From: an uncultured Eggerthella sp.
GTDB lineage: Bacteria > Actinomycetota > Coriobacteriia > Coriobacteriales > Eggerthellaceae
Length of the DNA: 64,000 bases
Assembly: GCA_905203045.1 (NCBI GenBank)
Contig: CAJKUH010000003.1
Location: 55,328 to 119,327, forward strand
Reading direction: 5' to 3'
Below, one piece after another: positions 34,412 through 42,884 of the stretch (its first letter is position 1; each line of letters begins with the position of its first letter). A model generated the notes under the pieces. That model had not been told where the DNA came from and made no database searches. It worked only from the letters and a program-made list of their open reading frames with translations. The translations under genes were made by a program, and so were the position numbers.

Positions 34412-35104
34412 ATGGCACATTTGGCTCACTACCGTGAAGCGCATCCTCTGCCGATGCGTATCACCCACTGGATCAACTTCACCTGCATGATTCTGCTTAT
34501 CATCTCCGGTTTCTTGATCCACTTCCCGTTCTGGGCAGCCCTTACGGGTGTTGCTCGCGGCCTGCACGTATTCTGCGGTATCGTTCTTCTGGTTAACTGC
34601 ATCGTACGTATTGTGCTGGCATTCCTGGTTACCTCCGCACCTACGGGCGGTACGCGTAACCGCGTTCGCGACTTCAAGACCTGGCTGCCCCAGGCCGACA
34701 ACAAGCATCAGCTCGGTGCTTGGATCAAGTACTACCTCTTCTTCAAGAAGGATCATCCGCTTTCCGCAAAGCTCGGTGTTCCTCAGAAGATCTCGTACTT
34801 GGCTGTAGCGTTCCTCATTCTGATCATGGCTTACACTGGCTTCTGCCTGTGGATCCCCACTTCTGAGTGGACGTTCTTCGCAGCTGGCACCGCATTCGTC
34901 GGTGGCGCGATGTCTATGCGCATCATCCACTACTTCATGATGTTCGTATTCATCATCTTCACCATGCTGCATGGCTACCTCGTATTCATCGAGGGCACTG
35001 CTAACGCAAACCTCATGTTCTTCGGTAAGGAGCATGGTGGCCTGGTATACGACCCGAACCGTCACGTTATCGTTGGCGAGGATCACTCCGTAGACCACCA
35101 CTAA
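34412..35104 (+). CDS. hyaC: Hydrogenase b-type cytochrome subunit
   Basis: Di-haem membrane cytochrome that passes electrons from the hydrogenase to the quinone pool. The 230-residue protein has four main transmembrane helices; candidate haem-ligand histidines are in MRITHWINFT, GLHVFCGIV, IIHYFMMFVF and MLHGYLVF. Its presence makes this a membrane-bound, quinone-linked uptake hydrogenase. With cydAB (4303-6803) it could form an H2 to O2 chain. It is last in the operon and followed by a strong terminator. No hypA-F genes lie in the window. Confidence 0.93.
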   Translation: MAHLAHYREAHPLPMRITHWINFTCMILLIISGFLIHFPFWAALTGVARGLHVFCGIVLLVNCIVRIVLAFLVTSAPTGGTRNRVRDFKTWLPQADNKHQLGAWIKYYLFFKKDHPLSAKLGVPQKISYLAVAFLILIMAYTGFCLWIPTSEWTFFAAGTAFVGGAMSMRIIHYFMMFVFIIFTMLHGYLVFIEGTANANLMFFGKEHGGLVYDPNRHVIVGEDHSVDHH

Positions 35105-35136
35105 GCACAGCGCCGTAACGGCATATGCGTTCAGTG

Positions 35137-35168
35137 AAAAGGCCCGACCGAAAGGTCGGGCCTTTTTT
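35137..35168 (+). terminator. Terminator of the hydrogenase operon
   Basis: AAAAGGCCCGACC (35137-35149) pairs with GGTCGGGCCTTTT (35154-35166) around a 4-nt loop, and T continues to 35168. Confidence 0.92.
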
Positions 35169-35203
35169 GCGTTCTAGAGGAGCGGTAGCGAGGCGAGCCC
35201 CCG

Positions 35204-36118
35204 TTAAACGCGCTGCAAAACCAGATATTCGTTCAGGTTGCCTGTGCGTCCGTCGGCTTGGAAGCGGGCTTTCAAAGTTGCTTTTTCAGAGGTGGATTCG
35301 GCCAGGGCTGTTATCTCGGCATCGGAAAAACTGTGGCAATAGCGATAGGCGCCCGGTTCGTTTTTCCAGCCAAGCAGACGATCTCCTTCGTTGAACTGCA
35401 GCTTGTCCAACCCGAGTTCCGCGATACCCTGCGCTGTAGTGGCATTCGCTCTTTCGGCCATGCCCTCATTGCTCAGGAAACGCCAAAGTGAAAGGCATAC
35501 GAGCCCGCCGGGTTTCGTGGCGTCAAGGAGAGCGTCAATGAATGCTACGCGCCATGCGGGTAGGGGGATATGGTGCATGAAGCCGAACGATACGGTAAGG
35601 TCTGCCGGGCCCGCATCGCGAAGCGCGCCGTTCAGCGTTTCCTTCTGCAGTTCGTCCATAACGTTGCAATGATGGTAGCGAAGCGCAGCAACGTCTGGCT
35701 GATTAGCGGTGCACTGTGCCAGCTCATCGCATACGTCGAATGCGTCAACGAAGAGGGGGCGCAAGGGCATGGCGCGGGCAAGGAATGTCTCAAAGCGCAG
35801 GTTGCCGCAGGCTACGTCAAGAACGTTCAGGGGACGTGTGGCTGGCAAGGGCTTTGCAAGGCTTAGCAGCCCATCTGAGGCTGTTGGCTCATTGACGCCT
35901 GCGGTTGCCTTGAAAGAGGTGCTGTCCGTTTCTGCGGGTGTTGTGCGGCTTGCTTGTGTCGCCTGAAGCCCCTGCGGGGTGCTTTGCAGGCTCGCTTCCT
36001 GCAGGCATCGTTCCCATCCAGGCCACGTGTTGTGGCGGGTGTCGGAAAACGAACCTGCCCAGGTGCGGTAGAACCGGTTGTTCAATTCGCAAAGTTGTTG
36101 GGCAAATTCAACGTTCAT
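35204..36118 (-). CDS. Class I SAM methyltransferase, Trm9/ABH8-like
   Basis: A Rossmann methyltransferase with motif I LNVLDVACGNLRFE near residue 97. The N-terminal NNRFYRTWAGSFSDTRHNTWPGWER and the C-terminal GDRLLGWKNEPGAYRYCH recall eukaryotic Trm9/ABH8, which methylate wobble-uridine side chains of tRNA (both strings only partly conserved here). In bacteria the substrate of such proteins is unknown to me. Residues ~45-90 form a low-complexity Thr/Ala/Gln insertion. The GTTCATGG start at 36118 has no strong ribosome-binding site. It converges with the hydrogenase operon. Confidence 0.7.
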   Translation of the reverse strand: MNVEFAQQLCELNNRFYRTWAGSFSDTRHNTWPGWERCLQEASLQSTPQGLQATQASRTTPAETDSTSFKATAGVNEPTASDGLLSLAKPLPATRPLNVLDVACGNLRFETFLARAMPLRPLFVDAFDVCDELAQCTANQPDVAALRYHHCNVMDELQKETLNGALRDAGPADLTVSFGFMHHIPLPAWRVAFIDALLDATKPGGLVCLSLWRFLSNEGMAERANATTAQGIAELGLDKLQFNEGDRLLGWKNEPGAYRYCHSFSDAEITALAESTSEKATLKARFQADGRTGNLNEYLVLQRV

Positions 36119-36230
36119 GGACGTGCCTTCCGGTCTGATGCTGGCAGGGGCCTTATTTGGCCGAAAGCGCCTTTCCGCATTGCTGCGAAAGCGGGAGTTG
36201 CATAGGTGCCTAGCGCGGTTTTCCGCTCAT

Positions 36231-36310
36231 TTTCGCACTTCTTTCGCATAGGTTTCGCATCTTTTTACCATGTGCTGCATATCGTTTCTTGAAAAGGCGT
36301 TATGCGAAAG
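36231..36310. promoter_or_regulatory. Helically phased TTTCGCA repeats
   Basis: TTTCGCA occurs at 36231, 36242 and 36253, exactly 11 bp apart, and an inverted copy (TGCGAAA) lies at 36303-36309. The phasing puts the three sites on one face of the helix, suggesting cooperative binding of a regulator. They sit directly upstream of the frameshifted gene at 36321. Confidence 0.6.
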
Positions 36311-36320
36311 AGGAAAGCAT

Positions 36321-37291
36321 ATGAGCATGGTTTTGAGTCACGGCACGGCACTGGAAATGTACCGATCTTCGCTTATGCCCGTTGCCAAATGGGAGCGGGT
36401 GGCTTTTGAGTCCCTCTCGGTGCCAACGCAAAGCGATGTGCTGTGGTTTCGTTCGCTTCCCATTAAAACCAATCATTTTCCTTTGCATTGCGTGGTTCCT
36501 AAAGCCAGCAATCGCAGGGAAATCAAAGATGGCCGCTGCCATGTGCTTGGTTGCCAGATGGAGGCCATCCGTCTGCGCCGCAGTGCCGACGGGTCGTCTT
36601 TGTGCGTTGTTTCGCCCGAGGTGCTGTTCTTGCAGATGGCGGCTAGCTTGTCTGCGATTGAGCTGGTACGGCTTGGATTCGAGCTGTGCGGAAACTATTC
36701 GTTGCCGATGTCCCAGCCGAATTACGCGGGAACGCCCCGTGGCTTCGTGGCACGGGAGGCGTTGACGTCTGTAATGGAGTTGAGCGAGTTTGTGGCTTCA
36801 CATGCCAGCAGCCGCAGCGTCAAGAATGCCCGAGCGGCTTTGCGTTACATTGCCGACGGTTCCGCTTCCCCGAAGCAAACCGAGCTTTGCATGCTTATGG
36901 TTCTGCCCAGGAAGATGGGCGGTTATGGCTTAGCTGCGCCATCGTGCAGCTGTGCTAGCGGCACCCCAAAGATACGGCAGCGTACCTGTCGGGAAAAGCC
37001 CGCTCGTTCGGTTTGCGCTGGCCTGCTGCGGGCATTGCCATCCGTTATGGTACAGGCGGCAACGGCGGGGCGAAAAGGCCGGGGAGGGATTGTCGTCGCT
37101 GCGCTTTGCCAAGCTATTCTGATATGAAGGTGCTGTCTGTCAGCAATCGTGACATCCGTCATTCCGAAAAACTCGATGGCATAGCCGATGCCGTTGCAAG
37201 AAAGCATGGGCGCTATCTTCGGCGTGATTTGCGCTACGACTTTGCCGCACGGCAGGCAACCTTGCGCGAGCAAGTGCTGAGCGGCAACTAG
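36321..37291 (+). pseudogene. Frameshifted gene, DUF559-like endonuclease-fold protein
   Basis: From the ATG at 36321 (after AGAGGAAAG) the frame is protein-like up to about LPRKMGGYGLAAPSCS (~36950). It then turns into Arg/Cys/Ala-rich sequence and stops at 37127. The natural continuation lies in another frame: AAYLSGKARSFGLRWPAAG, then SYSDMKVLSVSNRDIRHSE to a stop at 37291. Related coriobacterial proteins as I recall them run through both parts and have a C-terminal DUF559/Vsr-like nuclease fold. The acidic residues expected there (a VEYDS-like motif) read AIRYGTG, so catalysis is probably lost as well. A sequencing error at the shift cannot be excluded. Confidence 0.65.
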
Positions 37292-37334
37292 GTTAAAACC
37301 CCAGTAGGCAGTAGCTCGGGGCATTCAACGCAAT

Positions 37335-37365
37335 AAAAAACGGGGCTTGTGAAAGCCCCGTTTTT
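37335..37365. terminator. Bidirectional terminator after lactate permease
   Basis: AAAAAACGGGGCTT-gtga-AAGCCCCGTTTTT (37335-37365), with A- and T-runs on both sides. It separates the convergent pseudogene and lctP. Confidence 0.9.
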
Positions 37366-37403
37366 CGTGTGCTGCATGGTGCAGCGTATTGCGCTTGTCT
37401 TCG

Positions 37404-39080
37404 CTACGGAAGGATGAAGGAGATCACGCTGGATTCCAGGAATACCAGCACGCAGAGTACGGCAAGCATGCCAACGCTCCACGGGATAACCTTTTTGAAC
37501 AGGCTGGACTCGTGCTCGCCCGTGGTAACGGCGGCGATTGCCAGCGACTGGGGCGAGATCATCTTGCCGATAACGCCGCCCATGGTGTTGGCAGCCAGGA
37601 ACAGGTCGGGAGATACATGGGCAAGCGAGGCGTTGGACTGAGCCGCTTCGTACTGCAGGCTGGAGAACAGCGCGTTTGCCGAAGTGTCCGAGCCGGTAAC
37701 TGCTGTGCCAACCCAGCCAAGCACTGGCGAGAGCAGGGCGAACAGAGCGCCAGTGTGCGCCAGGAACTGGCCGATGGAAATGGTCATGCCCGAGAAGTTC
37801 ATGATGTAGGCAAGGCCCAGAACCATGACGATGGTCAGCGAGGAGAAGCGCATTGCCCAGAACGTCTGGCCAAGCTGCTTGCCCGACATGCCCAGCGTGA
37901 TGCGGTACTTGCCCTTTTCGTTGAAGATGCCGTAAACGATGGTGGTAAGCAGGCCGGCGATAAGAAGCATGGTGCCAGGGTTGGAAAGCAGGTTCAGCGT
38001 GTAGGTGGTGCCGGGGTCTTTGCCGGCGGCATTGAGCACGTTGCCTGCAAGGCCGGGGAACGGAATCTTGATGTCGGTGCTTGCCAGCAAGGTGGGGATG
38101 CCCAGCTTGCAGATGGCGAATACCACGACAACGATGATGTAGGGAACCAGGGCCATCCATGCGCGGACGGGAGCGAGCTTGGTGCCTTCGCCTTCAGCGA
38201 TGGGAGCCATGCCAAAGCGCTGGCGTGCATCGTTGACGTTACGGGGCTTCACGAAGTGCAGGAAGATAACGCTTACGCCCAGGGAAACAAGGGATGCCAC
38301 AACGTCGGTGAGCTCGTAGGCGAAGTGGTTGGAGCACCACCACTGGGTAAGGGCGAAGGAGCCGCCGATAACCAAGGCGTGCAGCCAGCAGTCGCGCAGG
38401 CCCTTCTTGCCGTCAAGGATGAGGACAACCAGCAGCGGAACAACCAGGGCGAACAGCGGGGCCTGGTAGCCGACGATAGCGGCAACGTGCTGTGCGGAGG
38501 AAAGCGCCACGGAAGCATCGCCGCCGGCAACCATGTTGCCTGCGGTGGTGATGGGCGTACCGGCAGCGCCGTAGGCAACGGGCGCGGTATTCGCAATCAG
38601 AACGGCAAGGGCTGCCTTGGAAGGCTTTACGCCCAGTGCCAAGATCATGGTTGCGGTAATGGCGATGGGGGCGCCGAAGCCCGCCAGTGCTTCAAGCAGG
38701 CCGCCGAAGCAGAAGGCAACCAGCACTGCCTGGATGCGGATGTCGCCACCACCGACGATGTCGAACAGGCTCTTCAAATCTTCGGAACGGCCGGAGACAA
38801 CCGTAACCTCGTAGAACCACACCGCCATGATGATGATGAACACGATGGGGAACGCGCCGTAGCAGGCACCTTGGAGGCCTGAAAGCAGGGCAAGGTCGGC
38901 AGGCATGCCGAAGGCGAAAATGGCGATGATCAACGCCACAACCAGTGCGACGAGTGCCGATACATGGGCTTTTGCCTTCACGCCCACCAGCATGATGAAG
39001 AATGCTGCGAGCGGAATGCAGGCCACCAGCGCCGACAGGGCAAGGTTGCCCGCGACCGGATCGACCACAGCTTGAAACAT
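37404..39080 (-). CDS. lctP: L-lactate permease (LctP family)
   Basis: Proton-linked lactate/glycolate transporter with 12 or more membrane helices. GGLLEALAGFGAPIAITATM, ANTAPVAYGAAGTPI and GWVGTAVTGSDTSANALF are LctP hallmarks, the last near the C-terminal gate. I use the ATG at 39080 (MFQAVVDPVAG), preceded by AAAGAGAG; the longer frame from 39128 begins with charged residues untypical for the family. The product has 558 residues. No lactate dehydrogenase is adjacent; the divergent gene is a flavin oxidoreductase. Confidence 0.93.
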   Translation of the reverse strand: MFQAVVDPVAGNLALSALVACIPLAAFFIMLVGVKAKAHVSALVALVVALIIAIFAFGMPADLALLSGLQGACYGAFPIVFIIIMAVWFYEVTVVSGRSEDLKSLFDIVGGGDIRIQAVLVAFCFGGLLEALAGFGAPIAITATMILALGVKPSKAALAVLIANTAPVAYGAAGTPITTAGNMVAGGDASVALSSAQHVAAIVGYQAPLFALVVPLLVVLILDGKKGLRDCWLHALVIGGSFALTQWWCSNHFAYELTDVVASLVSLGVSVIFLHFVKPRNVNDARQRFGMAPIAEGEGTKLAPVRAWMALVPYIIVVVVFAICKLGIPTLLASTDIKIPFPGLAGNVLNAAGKDPGTTYTLNLLSNPGTMLLIAGLLTTIVYGIFNEKGKYRITLGMSGKQLGQTFWAMRFSSLTIVMVLGLAYIMNFSGMTISIGQFLAHTGALFALLSPVLGWVGTAVTGSDTSANALFSSLQYEAAQSNASLAHVSPDLFLAANTMGGVIGKMISPQSLAIAAVTTGEHESSLFKKVIPWSVGMLAVLCVLVFLESSVISFILP

Positions 39081-39143
39081 AGGTTTTCTCTCTTTCCGAT
39101 AGGGGACACTACGCTCTTGCTTATGCAAAAAATGGAACGTCCC

Positions 39144-39156
39144 AATACTAGGTATT
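39144..39156. promoter_or_regulatory. Palindrome in the lctP / flavin-reductase gap
   Basis: AATAC-TAG-GTATT is a perfect 13-bp palindrome, 64 bp from the lctP start in the divergent 268-bp gap. It may be an operator for lctP. Nothing else is clear in this gap; a TTTATA box near 39284 might serve the plus-strand gene. Confidence 0.4.
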
Positions 39157-39348
39157 CATGTTTTACGTGCGCTCTGAATCTGCCCAGCGGGCTTATTGGG
39201 GGAATAAAGGGAGTTGGCATATCGCAATAAGGACGGCGATGGCGAGCTAGGTACCGTTCGCCGAACAGGAAAAACCGCTATGCTTTATAGGCAAAAGGGG
39301 GTTCGTGCGCTGCAAAGCATGCGAACAGGCAGTGGCAAAGGAGGGCAC

Positions 39349-41277
39349 ATGCCTTATACATATATGTACTCACCCATGAAGATCGGTCCTATGGAAGTTC
39401 CGAATCGGTTCGTGGTGCCGCCCATGGGTAACAACTTCGCTAACTCTGACGGCACGTGGTCGGAGCAATCGCGCGCTTATTACGAAGAACGCGCGAAGGG
39501 TGGTTTCGGCTTGGTGACCACCGAGGCCACCGTGGTGCACCACGGTGCCAAGGGCGGCCCTTTGAAGCCCTGCCTGTACAGTGACGATTCCATTCCGAGC
39601 TTACGTTCCATTGCCGATGCGTGCCATGCCCATGGTGCCAAGGTTTCGGTGCAGCTGCAGAACGCCGGCCCGGAGGGCAACGTCAAGAACGCGGGCGCTC
39701 CGCTGCAGGCGGCTTCTCCCATTCCCGCTGCCTGCGGGCGCGATGTTCCCGAAGAGGTGTCTACGGAACAGGTGTACGAACTGGTGCGCGGCTACGGCGA
39801 TGCCGCCGAGCGCGCCTTGGCGGCGGGCGTCGATGCGGTTGAGGTGCACATGGCGCATGGCTACCTGGTAAGCTCGTTCATCTCTCCGCGAACCAACAAG
39901 CGCCTTGATGAGTTCGGCGGCTCGTTCGGGAACCGTATGCGGTTTCCTCGCCTGATACTGGAAGAAATACGCAAGCGCGTGGGCACCAAGATGGCGGTGC
40001 TTTGCCGCATCAACGCCGCCGATGAAGAGCCGGGTGGCATCGACGTGCACGATGCCTGCGTCATTGCGCGCTATTTGGAGGAATGCGGTGCCGATGCGCT
40101 GCATATTTCCCGCGCCGTGCACTTGCGGGACGAGTACATGTGGGCGCCCACTGCGGTTCATGCTGGGTTCAACGCCGAACTGGTGGAAACGATCAAATCG
40201 TGCGTGGGCATTCCCGTTATTGCCGTTGGGCGATTCACTGATCCTCGTTTGCCGGAGCTTCTGGTTGAGCAGGGCAAATGCGATTTGGTGGCGTTTGGCC
40301 GCCAGAGCTTGGCCGACCCTGCCATGCCGCGTAAATACGCAGAAGGCCGCCCAGAAGACGTGATGCCGTGCATCGCCTGCTTGCAGGGCTGCGTTGCCAA
40401 CATGTACCAGGGAAAGCCCATTCGCTGTTTGGCGAACCCGCGTTTGGGGCATGAATGCGAGGCGATTCCCGTGGCAATTGCGCCTAAGCGCATCGTGGTG
40501 GTGGGCGGCGGCGTTGCCGGTTTGGCCGCCGGTGCCCTCTGCGCCGAGCACGGGCATGAGGTGGTGCTGCTGGAAGAGGCTCCGACCCTTGGCGGGAACA
40601 TGCGCTTGGCGGCATTTCCTCCCGGTAAGGGCGATATTGCGGATATGGTTCGCTCGTGGGCGGTCCGTGCGCAGAAGGCGGGTGTCGATATCCGCACCTC
40701 GGTGAAGGCAACGCCTGAAGGCATTGCCGCCCTTGAGCCCGATGAAGTGGTGGTTGCCACCGGGGCGCGCGCGTTGAAGCTGCCTATACCGGGAATCGAT
40801 GACCCGGCGCTTCTGCTGGGCGGGCAGGTGCTCGAAGGCAAGGCCTATCCCGGCCGAAATGTTCTCATTGCCGGCGGCGGCATGGTGGGATGCGAGATTG
40901 CCGACTTGCTGGGCGAGCTCGGCTATAGCGTCACCGTTGCCGAATATCGCAGCACGTTGGCCACCGATATGGTTGCCGAGCATCGTGCGGTGGTGATGCG
41001 CAGTTTCGCCGAGCATGGGGTGCGTCAGGTGCCGAATGCGAAAATCTGCCGGTTCTATTCCGATGGCATCGAATACGAAGACGCGCAAACCAGCAAACGC
41101 AAAGAGCTGCGCGGGTTTGATTCGGTGGTGCTTGCCATGGGCTACGTTTCCATCGACGAGCTTTCCGAGGAACTGGAGCAGCGTGGTTTTTCGGTGCATG
41201 CGATTGGCGATGCGGTCCGTGCGCGTCGCGCCATCGATGCCTTGCGCGAGGCGTACGAGTTGGCGGTGGCGCTTTAG
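39349..41277 (+). CDS. NADH:flavin oxidoreductase with Fe-S cluster and NAD(P) domain (2,4-dienoyl-CoA reductase/BaiCD type)
   Basis: Multi-cofactor reductase of 642 residues. Residues ~1-345 form an old-yellow-enzyme FMN barrel (MYSPMKIGPMEVPNRFV; EVHMAHGYLVSSFISP with its active-site His/Tyr area). CIACLQGC-x11-C near 345-365 binds a 4Fe-4S cluster. Residues ~380-640 form an FAD/NAD(P)-binding domain with two GxGxxG motifs (VVVGGGVAGLAAG; LIAGGGMVGCEIA). Relatives reduce C=C bonds in enoyl-CoAs, bile-acid intermediates, trimethylamine or plant compounds; the substrate cannot be assigned. AAAGGAGG precedes the ATG at 39349. Coriobacteria often carry many such genes for xenobiotic reduction. 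Confidence 0.9.
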   Translation: MPYTYMYSPMKIGPMEVPNRFVVPPMGNNFANSDGTWSEQSRAYYEERAKGGFGLVTTEATVVHHGAKGGPLKPCLYSDDSIPSLRSIADACHAHGAKVSVQLQNAGPEGNVKNAGAPLQAASPIPAACGRDVPEEVSTEQVYELVRGYGDAAERALAAGVDAVEVHMAHGYLVSSFISPRTNKRLDEFGGSFGNRMRFPRLILEEIRKRVGTKMAVLCRINAADEEPGGIDVHDACVIARYLEECGADALHISRAVHLRDEYMWAPTAVHAGFNAELVETIKSCVGIPVIAVGRFTDPRLPELLVEQGKCDLVAFGRQSLADPAMPRKYAEGRPEDVMPCIACLQGCVANMYQGKPIRCLANPRLGHECEAIPVAIAPKRIVVVGGGVAGLAAGALCAEHGHEVVLLEEAPTLGGNMRLAAFPPGKGDIADMVRSWAVRAQKAGVDIRTSVKATPEGIAALEPDEVVVATGARALKLPIPGIDDPALLLGGQVLEGKAYPGRNVLIAGGGMVGCEIADLLGELGYSVTVAEYRSTLATDMVAEHRAVVMRSFAEHGVRQVPNAKICRFYSDGIEYEDAQTSKRKELRGFDSVVLAMGYVSIDELSEELEQRGFSVHAIGDAVRARRAIDALREAYELAVAL

Positions 41278-41420
41278 CATCGCAGCTGTGCTGTGAATCG
41301 TGAAAGATTTAAGGCGCGGTGCCTGGTGTCCTGTGCCGCATACACTCTTGTTCGTTGTGTGCGTTGAGTATTCGGGTATCCTGCAAACAAGAAACCGCCC
41401 CGCATAAGAAAGAGGTTGCA

Positions 41421-42020
41421 ATGAAGGTAGTGTGCTTGGACCTTGAAGGCGTTTTGGTGCCTGAGATCTGGATTGCGTTCGCCGAGGCGACCAACATCCC
41501 CGAGCTCAAGAAAACCACGCGCGACGAGCCCGACTACGACAAGCTGATGAATTACCGTTTGGGCATTTTGAAAGAACACGGCTTGGGCCTGAAGGAAATC
41601 CAAGACGTTATTGCCACCATCGACCCGATGCCAGGAGCAAAAGAGTTTCTGGACGAATTGCGCGCGCTTACCCAGGTGATCATCATCTCCGACACATTCA
41701 CGCAGTTTGCCCAGCCCCTTATGAAGAAGCTGGGCTGGCCTACGTTGTTCTGCAACGAGCTCGAAGTTGCCGAAGACGGAACGGTGACCGGTTTCAAGAT
41801 GCGCTGCGAGCAATCGAAACTCACCACGGTGCGTGCCTTGCAGCAGGCGGGGCTCGATACCATCGCTGCAGGTGACAGCTTCAACGATTTGGGCATGATC
41901 AAGGCGAGCAAAGCGGGCTTCCTGTTCAAGAGCACCGATTCCATCAAGGCGGAAAATCCCGATATTCTCGCTTTCGAGGAATACGGCGAGCTGATGGCGG
42001 GCATCAAAGCGGCACTGTAA
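41421..42020 (+). CDS. thrH: Phosphoserine phosphatase / homoserine phosphotransferase ThrH
   Basis: HAD-superfamily enzyme of the ThrH group, which dephosphorylates phosphoserine and can move the phosphate to homoserine. CLDLEGVLVPEIWIAFA has the ThrH-type nucleophile loop (DLEG in place of DFDG). ISDTFTQFAQPLMKKLG and AAGDSFNDLGMI are the remaining HAD motifs. The ATG at 41421 after AAAGAGG gives 199 residues, normal for ThrH. It stands alone, so its link to serine or threonine synthesis is from the family only. Confidence 0.93.
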   Translation: MKVVCLDLEGVLVPEIWIAFAEATNIPELKKTTRDEPDYDKLMNYRLGILKEHGLGLKEIQDVIATIDPMPGAKEFLDELRALTQVIIISDTFTQFAQPLMKKLGWPTLFCNELEVAEDGTVTGFKMRCEQSKLTTVRALQQAGLDTIAAGDSFNDLGMIKASKAGFLFKSTDSIKAENPDILAFEEYGELMAGIKAAL

Positions 42021-42118
42021 GCGGCCAGGGCAATTCTGCCCTGCTGTTCTTCTGCTCGTGGTTCGGGCTTGCCTGCGATACTGCGGTGGGGAAGTGCTTT
42101 CATAACCAATTGGCTTGC

Positions 42119-42160
42119 GAAAGCTGGTCTGGAGTTTATCCAGGCCAGCTTTTCTTTTTT
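42119..42160 (+). terminator. Terminator after thrH
   Basis: GAAAGCTGGtCTGGA (42119-42133) pairs with TCCAGgCCAGCTTTTC (42139-42154) and is followed by TTTTTT. A second small hairpin, AAAACCCC-ga-GGGTTTT, lies at 42238-42254. The rest of the 345-nt gap before marR shows no gene; it becomes AT-rich near the marR operator. Confidence 0.85.
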
Positions 42161-42324
42161 GTCTTTTTTGAAGTTGGAAAGGGGTTGGGCTTCAGCTGTC
42201 CCTTTGCTCTGCGGCTGGAATATGCCCTTTGGATGCTAAAACCCCGAGGGTTTTCTGCTCTACATCTGTCTGTGTTCGCCTTATGAATTATCGCTATTGA
42301 ACTTGAAGATAACTAATTAAGCTC

Positions 42325-42353
42325 CTAAATTATTTAGCAGTTAAATAGTTTAG
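42325..42353. promoter_or_regulatory. Candidate MarR operator pair
   Basis: A perfect palindrome CTAAAT-T-ATTTAG (42325-42337) is followed after 3 nt by a degenerate second copy TTAAATAGTTTAG (42341-42353). They end 12 nt before the marR start. AT-rich tandem palindromes next to marR genes usually mean autoregulation. Confidence 0.6.
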
Positions 42354-42365
42354 AAGAGGAAGCAG

Positions 42366-42884
42366 ATGAAAGAAGAAGCCCAGGCAACGCCTGAACTGAT
42401 CGAATACGAGCTGGTGGCGCAGGCACGACGCCTAAGAGGCCTGCGCCCTGCTCTTGCTGTGGGAATGGAAGGGCTCAGCACCATGGAGACCCATGCCCTG
42501 ACGATGCTGATCGACTCCCATAAAGAGGGGGTTTCCATAAAGCCTTCCGATATCGCCCACCGGTTCCATGTTTCTCCTAGCGCTGTGTCGCAATTCTTGA
42601 AGAACTTGGAAGAAAAAGGCTACATAACGCGTACTCGCTCTGCAGGCGATTCCCGTTCGGTGCGCATCGCGCTTACCGAAAGGGGAGAACAGCTCTCTGA
42701 GAAAATCCGGCGCGAACGAACCCAGGGTTTTACCGAAATGGTTGAAGCTGTGGGTTTGGATGAGATGGTGCAGTTCGTTGCTACGCTAGAGAAAATCTGC
42801 GAATACGTGGAGAGCTCCGACAAGTTCGTGCCGGTGCTTCATGGCTGCGGTGCGTCGGGAAGGGGCGTGGGCCCATGCGCATAA
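42366..42884 (+). CDS. MarR family transcriptional regulator
   Basis: Winged-helix regulator of 172 residues. The DNA-binding part is IKPSDIAHRFHVSPSAVSQFLKNLEEKGYITRT, with the wing AGDSRSVRIALTERG (motifs only named here). It starts 12 nt after two AT-rich palindromes and overlaps the exporter gene downstream by 10 nt, so it most likely represses itself and the exporter and is released by a compound the exporter removes. The inducer is unknown. GAGGAAGC precedes the ATG. Confidence 0.92.
   Translation: MKEEAQATPELIEYELVAQARRLRGLRPALAVGMEGLSTMETHALTMLIDSHKEGVSIKPSDIAHRFHVSPSAVSQFLKNLEEKGYITRTRSAGDSRSVRIALTERGEQLSEKIRRERTQGFTEMVEAVGLDEMVQFVATLEKICEYVESSDKFVPVLHGCGASGRGVGPCA

Noticed and set aside
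31442..35101. Minus-strand open frame of ~1,219 codons opposite the hydrogenase operon
   Set aside because: It is antisense to three clearly recognised genes, its translation has no domain pattern, and its openness follows from biased codon use of the sense genes.
37389..38882. Plus-strand frame opposite lactate permease
   Set aside because: Gly/Asp/His-rich shadow of a hydrophobic gene; LctP motifs on the minus strand are unmistakable.
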